Of a DNA stretch of 15,742 bases, positions 6,331-12,530 are shown piece by piece. Made by a program: the position numbers and the translations under genes. The notes under the pieces are model-generated. The model was not told the origin of the DNA. It searched no databases and saw nothing but the letters and a program-made list of their open reading frames with translations. The DNA lies in contig CAJUJA010000028.1 in assembly GCA_910586635.1 (NCBI GenBank), positions 1 through 15,742 on the forward strand. The letters run 5' to 3'. Source of the DNA: an uncultured Bacilli bacterium. Its GTDB lineage: Bacteria; Bacillota_I; Bacilli_A; RF39; UBA660. The first letter of the stretch is position 1, and each line of letters starts with the position of its first letter.

Positions 6331-7206
6331 ATGAGCAAAATAAAAAATTTCGTAGTATTTAATTCAACAATAGAACACGGACAAATGAACACAAATAAAA
6401 ATTTTTATCCGGGAATAGAGGATGAAAATACAAGAGTAAAGTTAATGAGAGAGCATAAGCAGAGGTTGGCAGATGAGGTAGGATTTAATAAGAATCATAT
6501 TTTTATGAGTTTGCAAGCAAATAAAAAGCATCCATATATTCCTGGTACATCATACACGATTACACCAGAAGATGCCGCACATTATGAGGATTTATATGAT
6601 TATGATGTATATTCAGATACTGTTAGATTAACGAGTAATACACCAAATATAGTAATAGGATTTAATGTTTCAGATGGAGCTAATGTCATTGCAATGAATT
6701 TAAAAACAAAAGAAGCAATTTCCACTTTCTGTAGTGGATCACACATTAATAAGCAAGTGCCATTTACCATAGCATCAACATTAGGAGGTAATCCTTTAGA
6801 TATTGTTGTAGATGTTTCACCATTTGCATATATTCTACCTTTTAAAGAGCAAAACGGATTAAAGGAACCACACTGGGTTAGTAATGCTAAAGTATGGGAA
6901 GGCTGCCTAGATAGAAACTCTATATATTGTATAGAAGATCAGAAACAATATGGTAGTTATGATATATTATATATTGATCAAAAAAAGGCTCTTTTAAGAC
7001 AACTAGTAGAATCAGGAATTAAAGAAGAAAATATTTATGTAAGAGAAGATTCATTACAAAATCCAAATTATTATTCCTCACAAAGAGCTAGATTGCTAAA
7101 TAATCCAAGTTATGATGGAAGATTTATGCATGGGGTTATGTTCGAAAAAGAGGGAGAAGAAAGAGAATATCCTCAATCATATATTAAAAAGTACGCAACA
7201 AAATAA
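6331..7206 (+). CDS. Divergent PgeF/YfiH (DUF152)-like protein lacking the catalytic residues
   Basis: The 291-aa product follows the PgeF/YfiH (YlmD) blueprint over its whole length. An N-terminal segment corresponds to the FSTR-GGVS/ENR region; VYSDTVRLTSNTPNIVIGFN aligns with ADGLVT..PG..LGV; SDGANVIAMN with TADCVPVLLYD; STFCSGSH with AVHAGWRG; and IYVRED plus YYSSQRARL plus GRF with the C-terminal IHVSGLCT, FFSYRR and TGRM blocks. The family cleaves purine nucleosides and uses a His-Cys-His metal/catalytic site. Here each position is changed: Q62-A-N64 for QVH, G116 for Cys in ADC, and C134 for His in HAGW. It is therefore a candidate pseudoenzyme or an enzyme with a rebuilt site. The alignment is mine by eye. 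It follows the 98-aa gene in the same operon. Confidence 0.7.
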   Translation: MSKIKNFVVFNSTIEHGQMNTNKNFYPGIEDENTRVKLMREHKQRLADEVGFNKNHIFMSLQANKKHPYIPGTSYTITPEDAAHYEDLYDYDVYSDTVRLTSNTPNIVIGFNVSDGANVIAMNLKTKEAISTFCSGSHINKQVPFTIASTLGGNPLDIVVDVSPFAYILPFKEQNGLKEPHWVSNAKVWEGCLDRNSIYCIEDQKQYGSYDILYIDQKKALLRQLVESGIKEENIYVREDSLQNPNYYSSQRARLLNNPSYDGRFMHGVMFEKEGEEREYPQSYIKKYATK

Positions 7207-7236
7207 AAATAAAACTGAAAAATTATAAGAAATGGG

Positions 7237-7265
7237 TTGACTTCTTAGTAAAAACTGCATATAAT
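7237..7265 (+). promoter_or_regulatory. Strong sigma-A-type promoter of the infC operon
   Basis: TTGACT (7237-7242), a 17-base spacer and TATAAT (7260-7265). The predicted start near 7272 leaves a leader of about 160 bases before infC. Confidence 0.88.
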
Positions 7266-7271
7266 GATAGC

Positions 7272-7411
7272 AGTCAAGAAAAAGGAAAGAGATTGATATC
7301 CACCTGATTTTCACTAAAGAGAAAAGAGAGTAGAAAATAGGTCAAAGGCCAGTAATGATAGAATATTATTATATTGTCTTTTAAGTGGGTATCAAGGTAT
7401 CCACTTTTCTT
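7272..7411 (+). promoter_or_regulatory. L20-leader-type attenuator of infC-rpmI-rplT
   Basis: In Firmicutes this operon is controlled by L20 binding to an mRNA mimic of its 23S site, which favours early termination. The same switch can be drawn here. TTGATATCCAC (7293-7303) can pair with GTGGGTATCAA (7385-7395), one G-U pair, as an antiterminator. This is incompatible with the terminator hairpin at 7383-7406, which reuses the same bases. The region between contains GGTCAAAGGCCAGTAATGAT (7341-7360), the part most like an rRNA-mimic binding site; assigning it to L20 is by analogy with Bacillus. Confidence 0.8.
7383..7411 (+). terminator. Intrinsic terminator of the infC leader
   Basis: AAGTGGGTAT (7383-7392) pairs with GTATCCACTT (7397-7406) around the loop CAAG, with two G-U pairs, and is followed by TTCTT. 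It lies before infC and so works as the regulated attenuator. Confidence 0.82.
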
Positions 7412-7432
7412 AATTTTATGGAGGTGTTAGTT

Positions 7433-7963
7433 ATCGCAAAAAAGAATGATAACATGATGATTAACGATCAAATTAAAGCTCAACAAGTTTTAGTCATTGG
7501 ACCAAATGGAGAGCAAGTGGGAATTAAATCTATTGAAGATGCCCGTACCTTAGCAACGTATGCATCACTAGATTTAGTATTAATCAGTCCAAATGCAAAT
7601 CCACCAGTTTGTAAAGTGATGGATTACAATAAATTCCGTTACGAAAAACAAAAAAAGGCAAAAGAGGCTTTAAAAAGACAAAAGGCCAATATGTCTGAAT
7701 TAAAAGAATTTAGATTATCTCCTGTAATCGATGTTGGAGATTTTGAAACGAAACTTAGAAATGCAACCAAGTATATTCAAAAAGGGGATCGTGTAAAATT
7801 GACAATTCGATTTAAAGGACGTCAAATGGCTCATACAGAATTAGGAAAAGAAGTTCTTTTACGTTTTTTTGATCGAATGAAAGATTATGCTGAAGTAAAA
7901 GATCAACCAAAACTTGATGGTAGAGTAATGACTATGTTGTTAGTACCCAAAAAAGATAAGTAA
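7433..7963 (+). CDS. infC: Translation initiation factor IF-3, AUC start
   Basis: A 176-aa IF-3, which binds the 30S subunit, prevents premature 50S joining and checks start-codon pairing. Visible are the N-domain (MINDQIKAQQVLVIGPNGEQ, DLVLISPNANPPVCKVMDY), the lysine-rich linker and the C-domain (EFRLSPVID.GDFETKLRNA, TIRFKGRQMAHTELG). I place the start at ATC (7433): GGAGGTG (7420-7426) is six bases upstream, and the encoded MAKKND aligns with the N-terminus of Bacillus IF-3, whose gene starts with ATT. An in-frame ATG at 7418 overlaps that ribosome site and has none of its own; a GTG at 7385 lies in the terminator stem. Non-canonical starts let IF-3 repress its own mRNA. It is first in the infC-rpmI-rplT operon. 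Confidence 0.94.
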   Translation: MAKKNDNMMINDQIKAQQVLVIGPNGEQVGIKSIEDARTLATYASLDLVLISPNANPPVCKVMDYNKFRYEKQKKAKEALKRQKANMSELKEFRLSPVIDVGDFETKLRNATKYIQKGDRVKLTIRFKGRQMAHTELGKEVLLRFFDRMKDYAEVKDQPKLDGRVMTMLLVPKKDK

Positions 7964-7977
7964 TAGGAGGAATAAAA

Positions 7978-8169
7978 ATGCCAAAAATTAAAACACATAA
8001 AGGTTGTGCAAAGGTTTTTAAATCAAAAAATAAAAATGGGATAGTTTCCATTGGAAAACCTAGTAGTAGACATAACACAGGAAAAAAGAGTGCAAAATTC
8101 AACAGAGGTTGTAGAAAAGGATCTACTCTATCCAAAGCAGATCATAACCGATTAAAAAATATAATTTAG
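7978..8169 (+). CDS. rpmI: 50S ribosomal protein L35
   Basis: A 63-aa basic protein beginning MPKIKTHKGCAKVFK, the standard L35 opening, with GKKSAKFNR and a Leu-Lys-rich C-terminus. Length is normal (about 64-66). It is a component of the large subunit in contact with 23S rRNA. AGGAGG precedes the ATG (7964-7972 region). It lies in the conserved position between infC and rplT, 14 bases after infC. Confidence 0.97.
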   Translation: MPKIKTHKGCAKVFKSKNKNGIVSIGKPSSRHNTGKKSAKFNRGCRKGSTLSKADHNRLKNII

Positions 8170-8193
8170 TAAAGTAAAGAAGGAGGAAAAATT

Positions 8194-8781
8194 ATGGCAA
8201 GAGTAAAAAATGGAGCAGTTACAAAAGCTCGTCATAAAAAAGTATTAAAACAAGCAAAAGGATACTTTGGTAGTAAACATAGATTATATAAAACAGCCAA
8301 GGAGCAATTAATGCATTCTGGACAATATGCATATAGAGATAGAAAACAAAGAAAAAGAGAGTTCAGAAAATTATGGATTACTAGAATCAATGCTGCTTGT
8401 AGACAAAACGATATTAGTTATTCAAGATTCATTGAAGGACTTACAAAAGCAGGAGTAGAAATTAATCGTAAAATGCTATCTGAAATAGCTATCCAAGATC
8501 CAAATGCATTTAAAGAATTAGTAAAGGTCGCCCGTGATGGAAAATCAGGTAAAATAAAAAAATCTGAAAATGTTGTAGAAAAAGAAGTAACAATTGAGTC
8601 AAATACTACTACAAAAAAGACTAATACAAAAAAGGAAAATATAAAAGAAGAAAAGGAACCAACGAAGAAAGAAGATTTATCAAATCTAACTTTAGCAGAC
8701 TTGAAGGCAAAAGCCAAAGAAGTAGGAGTTAAAGGATATTCCACAATGAAAAAAGCAGAGCTTATAGAGGCTTTAAAATAA
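8194..8781 (+). CDS. rplT: 50S ribosomal protein L20 with C-terminal Rho_N/SAP-like extension
   Basis: Residues 1-116 are a normal L20 (MARVKNGAVTKARHKKVLK, YRDRKQRKREFRKLWITRIN, ending at VARDG). L20 is an early 23S-binding assembly protein and the repressor of its own operon. The family is about 118 aa; this protein is 195. Residues 117-159 are a Lys/Glu/Thr linker. Residues 160-195 contain EDLSNLTLADLKAKAKEVG, then VKGYSTMKKAELIEALK, which matches the Rho N-terminal (Rho_N, PF07498-like)/SAP helix pattern: L-x-x-L-K-x-x-A-K-x-x-G, then G-Y-S-x-M-K-K-x-E-L-I. That fold usually binds nucleic acid. The same tail is found on S2 downstream. There is one uninterrupted frame with the same AT-rich codon use, so it is not a frameshift artefact. 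Confidence 0.95.
   Translation: MARVKNGAVTKARHKKVLKQAKGYFGSKHRLYKTAKEQLMHSGQYAYRDRKQRKREFRKLWITRINAACRQNDISYSRFIEGLTKAGVEINRKMLSEIAIQDPNAFKELVKVARDGKSGKIKKSENVVEKEVTIESNTTTKKTNTKKENIKEEKEPTKKEDLSNLTLADLKAKAKEVGVKGYSTMKKAELIEALK
8664..8781 (+). repeat. Duplicated Rho_N/SAP-like tail, copy 1 (end of rplT)
   Basis: These 118 bases match 9740-9857 at 103 positions (about 87 percent, counted by eye) without gaps, including both stop codons. Most of the 15 differences are synonymous; only three residues differ. Confidence 0.93.
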
Positions 8782-8796
8782 ACATATTGGTGGATT

Positions 8797-8826
8797 TATT
8801 TACCGAGTGCCTATGGGTGGTAAATA
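8797..8826 (+). promoter_or_regulatory. Structured leader hairpin before rpsB
   Basis: TATTTACC (8797-8804) pairs perfectly with GGTAAATA (8819-8826) around a 14-base loop (GAGTGCCTATGGGT). It lies in the 86-base gap between rplT and rpsB and has no T-run, so it is not a terminator. Many ribosomal-protein mRNAs carry an autoregulatory leader; S2 as ligand is inference. No convincing promoter is seen in the gap. Confidence 0.55.
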
Positions 8827-8867
8827 GCTAGAAACTAATAGAAGAAAAAACGAAAAGGAGAAAAAAT

Positions 8868-9857
8868 ATGACAGTAATTTCAATGAATTATTTATTAGAA
8901 GCAGGTGTTCATTTCGGACATCAAAAAAGAAGATGGAATCCAAAAATGAGGGAATACATCTATACAACAAGGGATGATATTTATATTATTGATTTATCCA
9001 AAACAGTAAAAAAACTAGAAGAGGCATATGAAGCATTAAAACAAATTGCAGAGGCAGGCGGAAAAGTTTTATATGTTGGTACTAAAAAACAAGCTCAAGA
9101 GGCAGTAGAAGAGTCTGCAACTAGAACAAATATGTATTTTATGAATGAAAGATGGCTTGGAGGAACTTTAACTAATTTTAAAACAATCAAAGCTAGAGTA
9201 AAAAGACTTGAGGAAATTGAAAAAATGGAAAGTGATGGAACTTTTGATTTATTACCTAAAAAAGAAGTAATCAAGATAAGAAAAGAATATGATAAATTAA
9301 ATAGAAATCTAAGAGGAATCCGTGAAATGAAAAAAATTCCTCAAGCGTTAGTTATTGTAGATCCTCGTAAAGAAGACATCGCAATTAAAGAAGCACATAT
9401 TTTAGGAATTCCAGTATTTGGTATTGTAGATACCAATTGTGATCCAGATGTAGTAGATTATGTAATACCAGGAAATGATGATGCAGTACGTGCTGTAAAA
9501 TTATTAATTGGAGCTTTAACAAATGCTGTTGCAGAAGTAAATGGAAATGAAATAATCGATTATATAAATGAAGATGACAAGAATAAGGATGCTAAAAAGG
9601 CAGCAAAACAAGAAACAATAAAGAACGAGACACATAACGAAGATATCAGTATTGAAAAAAAGAGCACGAAACAAGAAAAGGTAAAAGAATCTAGTAATGA
9701 TGAGATAAAAGAAGTAGACCAAAAAGAAAAGAAAGCAGAGAAGAAAGAAGATTTATCAAATCTAACTTTAGCAGATTTAAAAGCCAAGGCAAAAGAGGCA
9801 GGAATTAAAGGATACTCAACTATGAAAAAAGCAGAGCTTATAGAGAATTTGAAATAA
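8868..9857 (+). CDS. rpsB: 30S ribosomal protein S2 with C-terminal Rho_N/SAP-like extension
   Basis: Residues 1 to about 228 are a standard S2: H15-F-G-H-Q with RRWNPKM after it, IYIIDLSKT, VLYVGTKKQAQE, NERWLGGTLTN and DTNCDPDVVDYVIPGNDDA. S2 sits at the platform/solvent side of the 30S near the mRNA exit. Typical length is 230-255; this protein has 329. Residues 229-293 are a long Lys/Glu-rich, low-complexity linker. Residues 294-329 repeat the L20 tail: EDLSNLTLADLKAKAKEAG, then IKGYSTMKKAELIENLK. There is a clear ribosome site (AAAAGGAG) before the ATG. It is followed by a hairpin and tsf, the usual partner. Confidence 0.96.
   Translation: MTVISMNYLLEAGVHFGHQKRRWNPKMREYIYTTRDDIYIIDLSKTVKKLEEAYEALKQIAEAGGKVLYVGTKKQAQEAVEESATRTNMYFMNERWLGGTLTNFKTIKARVKRLEEIEKMESDGTFDLLPKKEVIKIRKEYDKLNRNLRGIREMKKIPQALVIVDPRKEDIAIKEAHILGIPVFGIVDTNCDPDVVDYVIPGNDDAVRAVKLLIGALTNAVAEVNGNEIIDYINEDDKNKDAKKAAKQETIKNETHNEDISIEKKSTKQEKVKESSNDEIKEVDQKEKKAEKKEDLSNLTLADLKAKAKEAGIKGYSTMKKAELIENLK
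9740..9857 (+). repeat. Duplicated Rho_N/SAP-like tail, copy 2 (end of rpsB)
   Basis: Second copy of the 118-base segment at 8664-8781. The first 36 bases (through GCAGA) are identical, as is the stretch encoding MKKAELIE near the end. The linkers before the two copies are alike only in composition, so the duplicated unit appears to start near the KKEDLSN codons. Confidence 0.93.
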
Positions 9858-9864
9858 AAACGAT

Positions 9865-9889
9865 AAGATGGAGAAATCCTCCATCTTTT
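9865..9889 (+). terminator. Hairpin between rpsB and tsf (attenuator or weak terminator)
   Basis: AAGATGGAG (9865-9873) pairs perfectly with CTCCATCTT (9879-9887) around AAATC, followed by only TT and then G. The short U-run suggests partial termination or mRNA-end stabilisation, giving more S2 than EF-Ts mRNA; tsf has no separate promoter visible. Confidence 0.6.
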
Positions 9890-9914
9890 GTATCAATATA
9901 AAGGAGGATAAAAA

Positions 9915-10790
9915 ATGTTTAAAGCAAGTGATGTAAAGGAGTTAAGAGAAAAAACAGGAGCTGGAATGCTGGATTGTAAAAAGGCATTAACAGAAACTGA
10001 AGGAGATATGGAAAAGGCAATTGATTGGCTAAGAGAAAAAGGAATTTCTAAAGCTGCAAAAAAAGAGGGTAGAGTTGCAGCAGAAGGACTTTGTGAAATC
10101 AAAATAGAAGGCAATCATGCCGTAATAATTGAAGTAAACTCTGAAACTGACTTTGTAGCACAAAATGAAGAATTTACTAGTTTTGTTACATATCTAGCAG
10201 AACTAATTTTAAAAAATGATTTTAAAACGAATGAGGAAGTATTAAATTTTCATGATGGGGAAGAGACCATTCAAGACAAATTAGTTGCTAAAATTGCAAA
10301 AATAGGAGAGAAAATAGATTTTAGACGTTTTCAAAAACTAGAAAAAAAAGACGATGAAGTATTTGGAAGTTATAAGCATATGGGAGGAAAGATAGGAGCC
10401 TTAGTTGTATTAAATGGATCAAACGAAGAAGTTGCAAAAGATGTTGCTATGCATATAGCTGCAATGAACCCAATTGCTATTACCCGTAATGAAGTTCCTA
10501 AAGATTTAGTAGAAAGAGAATCTCATATCATTAAAGAACAAGTACTACAAGAGGGAAAACCAGAAGATATTGCTGAAAAAATGGTTGTTGGACGATTAAA
10601 TAAATTTTATAAAGAAACTTGTTTAGAAGAACAACCCTTTATTAAAGAAAATTCAGTAAATGTAAAAACTTACGTTGAAAATAATAACGGAAAACTTATT
10701 TCTATGGTAAGATTTGCTGTTGGGGAAGGAATCGAAAAGAAAGAAGAGGATTTTGCAGCAGAAGTTATGAATCAAGTAAACGGAAAGTGA
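9915..10790 (+). CDS. tsf: Elongation factor Ts
   Basis: A 291-aa EF-Ts, the guanine-nucleotide exchange factor for EF-Tu. The N-terminal UBA-like domain reads MFKASDVKELREKTGAGMLD with CKKAL after it. The catalytic core has EVNSETDFVAQNEEF with T78-D79-F80, the exchange motif, and VAMHIAAMNP. Length is normal (about 283-305). AAGGAGGATAAAA precedes the ATG. It follows rpsB as in most bacteria; the next gene is not pyrH but a lipoprotein beginning four bases after the tsf stop. Confidence 0.97.
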   Translation: MFKASDVKELREKTGAGMLDCKKALTETEGDMEKAIDWLREKGISKAAKKEGRVAAEGLCEIKIEGNHAVIIEVNSETDFVAQNEEFTSFVTYLAELILKNDFKTNEEVLNFHDGEETIQDKLVAKIAKIGEKIDFRRFQKLEKKDDEVFGSYKHMGGKIGALVVLNGSNEEVAKDVAMHIAAMNPIAITRNEVPKDLVERESHIIKEQVLQEGKPEDIAEKMVVGRLNKFYKETCLEEQPFIKENSVNVKTYVENNNGKLISMVRFAVGEGIEKKEEDFAAEVMNQVNGK

Positions 10791-10794
10791 TTCT

Positions 10795-11337
10795 ATGAAA
10801 AAAGTAGTAGTTTGTCTAATAATTATGCTATTATTTACAACTGGCTGTTCTATTAAAAAAGTACAAGAGCTATCTAATGCTGAAAAATTTGCTAAAGAAT
10901 TTGAAATTTCTTCTAAAAATCCGTTTGTATATACTAATATTGATTATGTACTAAACTTATTAGAAAATGGGACAGGTATTATCTTTTTTGCAACTTCTGA
11001 TTATGAAGGATCAAAAAAAGCTGCTATCTATGTCACAAAAATAGCAAAACAAGAAAATATCGAGAATATTTATTATTACAATCCGAAGAAATTAAAAGAA
11101 AAAAATCCAAAGAAGTATAAAAAATTAATAGAGTATTTAAGATCATGTATTAGTAAAGATAGAATGATACTACCCGATATTTATGCAGTAAAGGATGGAA
11201 AAATTATAAATCACAGTACTCTTTTTTCAAACGAAAAAGAGCTTTCAGAAGAATATTTATCAAGAAAGAGAATAAAGCAAATTGAAGATAAATATAGAAA
11301 TTTATTAACTTATAAGGAATGTAGTAATTGTTGCTAA
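10795..11337 (+). CDS. Thioredoxin-fold-like lipoprotein without a CxxC motif
   Basis: A 180-aa protein with a lipoprotein signal peptide: MKKVVVCLIIMLLFTTGC, with lipobox LFTTGC and the lipidated Cys at 18. The rest resembles the small thioredoxin-like family found in Gram-positive secreted accessory proteins. The strand GTGIIFFATS (59-68) is where a CxxC normally follows, but here the sequence is DYEG; then SKKAAIYVTKIAKQ; ILPDIY (125-130) carries the cis-Pro position; AVKDGKII is the last strand. Without the CxxC it cannot act as a standard thiol oxidoreductase, but it ends in CSNCC (176-180), which might supply or bind something. It would be anchored outside the membrane. It is four bases from tsf, so probably cotranscribed. 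Fold assignment is by pattern only. Confidence 0.68.
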   Translation: MKKVVVCLIIMLLFTTGCSIKKVQELSNAEKFAKEFEISSKNPFVYTNIDYVLNLLENGTGIIFFATSDYEGSKKAAIYVTKIAKQENIENIYYYNPKKLKEKNPKKYKKLIEYLRSCISKDRMILPDIYAVKDGKIINHSTLFSNEKELSEEYLSRKRIKQIEDKYRNLLTYKECSNCC

Positions 11338-11361
11338 CATTCTTTTTGTATATAAGGAGTA

Positions 11362-11390
11362 TTGCTTTTTATTTAAGATTTCTATATAAT
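11362..11390 (+). promoter_or_regulatory. Probable sigma-A-type promoter
   Basis: TTGCTT (11362-11367), a 17-base spacer and TATAAT (11385-11390), with the expected start near 11397. It lies in the 83-base gap before the next gene, which has AAAGGAG ahead of its ATG. Confidence 0.75.
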
Positions 11391-11420
11391 AATTTTAGAT
11401 AAAAATAAAGGAGAATAAAA

Positions 11421-12428
11421 ATGGATGAGAAAGAAGAAACAATAGATGAAGATATGAGTAAAACTTTTGTAGGAGAAATTAATCAAAAATCAGCAATTGC
11501 AAGTGAGAATACAGTTACACTAGAAAATGTGATTACTTCAGAAGTAGAAGAAACATCACATCCTGTAGACAGTGGGATAACTTCAAAGATAGAAAGCGAA
11601 AAAAATCAACGAAATCCTAATAAAAATAAAAGAAACCCATTCTTAACCATTTTGCTAATGCTTTTTGCATTTGCTTTAGGAGGAATAAGTACTTATTACT
11701 ATTTTGAGATTTATCATGCTAAAGAAGATATTTCATCAAAAAATAAGGAAGTTCAGAAAAAAACAGAGAAAAAGGAAGAAGAATTAAATCCAGATGGCGT
11801 TTTTATTACAAATTTAATTGAAAGATATGACTCCTATGTTATAACAAATTGTGAAATATATGAAAGTTTATATAATAAAAAATCACATATTGTAAGTGAA
11901 TTAGATCAAGAAGAAATTAAATATCTGATAGCAAAAGAAGCACTTAATATCAATAGAGGAAAGAATCCAACTTATTTTAGTAGTGAAGATTTTCATAAGG
12001 CTGCTATTAGATTATTTGGTACAAACTTAACAGTAGAAGATGGAAATATTAACCTGTATCCTAACGTAGATGGTGCCATATTCACATATGATAGAGAAAA
12101 TAACCAATATAATTATAAAGCACCAGAAGTTGGTGGAACTACTACCTACACTATGGAACGAAAAAATATAAAGGCGATTAGAAATAAAGAGTCATTAGAG
12201 GTAACTGTTGCAATTGCAATATTGGATTCAAATACTAAAAAGATATACAGAGGATATAACTCTAAAGCCACTAATGGATCTTTGGGGGTCGAAGAAGTAG
12301 AAGGATTTACTACAGATACCTTTACAATAGATAAAGATTATTCTAAACTAGACCAATATCGATACACATTTGATTACGATACTACGAATGATAATTATAT
12401 ATTAACTAGTATTGAATTAGTGAAGTAG
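11421..12428 (+). CDS. Single-pass membrane protein with a large extracellular domain, unknown family
   Basis: No family recognised in this 335-aa product. Residues 1-60 are acidic and Ser/Thr-rich; 61-72 are strongly basic (KNQRNPNKNKRN); 74-94 form one hydrophobic span (FLTILLMLFAFALGGISTYYY); then comes a Lys/Glu-rich stalk (100-120) and a 210-residue C-terminal domain rich in Tyr, Thr and Asn. The basic side before the span favours a cytoplasmic N-terminus and external C-domain. The pattern in the C-domain (LYPNVDGAIFTYDRENNQYN, YRGYNSKATNGSL, TIDKDYSKLDQYRYTF) looks beta-rich. It has its own promoter and ends in a terminator that overlaps the stop codon, so it can be a single-gene unit lying between tsf and frr where pyrH is expected. 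Confidence 0.78.
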   Translation: MDEKEETIDEDMSKTFVGEINQKSAIASENTVTLENVITSEVEETSHPVDSGITSKIESEKNQRNPNKNKRNPFLTILLMLFAFALGGISTYYYFEIYHAKEDISSKNKEVQKKTEKKEEELNPDGVFITNLIERYDSYVITNCEIYESLYNKKSHIVSELDQEEIKYLIAKEALNINRGKNPTYFSSEDFHKAAIRLFGTNLTVEDGNINLYPNVDGAIFTYDRENNQYNYKAPEVGGTTTYTMERKNIKAIRNKESLEVTVAIAILDSNTKKIYRGYNSKATNGSLGVEEVEGFTTDTFTIDKDYSKLDQYRYTFDYDTTNDNYILTSIELVK

Positions 12429-12446
12429 AAATTATTTCTACTTTTT
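12423..12446 (+). terminator. Intrinsic terminator overlapping a stop codon
   Basis: AAGTAGAAA (12423-12431) pairs perfectly with TTTCTACTT (12435-12443) around TTA, followed by a T-rich run (TTTCTTTATTTT). The TAG stop of the membrane-protein gene lies within the left arm. Confidence 0.78.
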
Positions 12447-12470
12447 CTTTATTTTATCATATGAATATAT

Positions 12471-12476
12471 TATAAT
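12471..12476 (+). promoter_or_regulatory. Possible -10 element for frr
   Basis: A perfect TATAAT 55 bases before frr, just after a terminator, so a promoter is expected here. The -35 position (TTTATT, 12448-12453) is poor, which keeps this tentative. Confidence 0.5.
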
Positions 12477-12530
12477 AGTAATAAATAGTTAAGACAGGAA
12501 GGTAATATAAATAATATAGGAGGAATAAAA

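Noticed and set aside
7385..7432. GTG start giving a 192-aa IF-3
   Set aside because: The added residues come from the terminator hairpin and the SD; they match no IF-3 N-terminus.
8418..8744. Minus-strand open frame opposite rplT (and similar ones opposite rpsB and tsf)
   Set aside because: They are mirror images of Lys/Glu-rich coding sequence, Phe/Ser-rich, without ribosome sites, and lie against certain genes.
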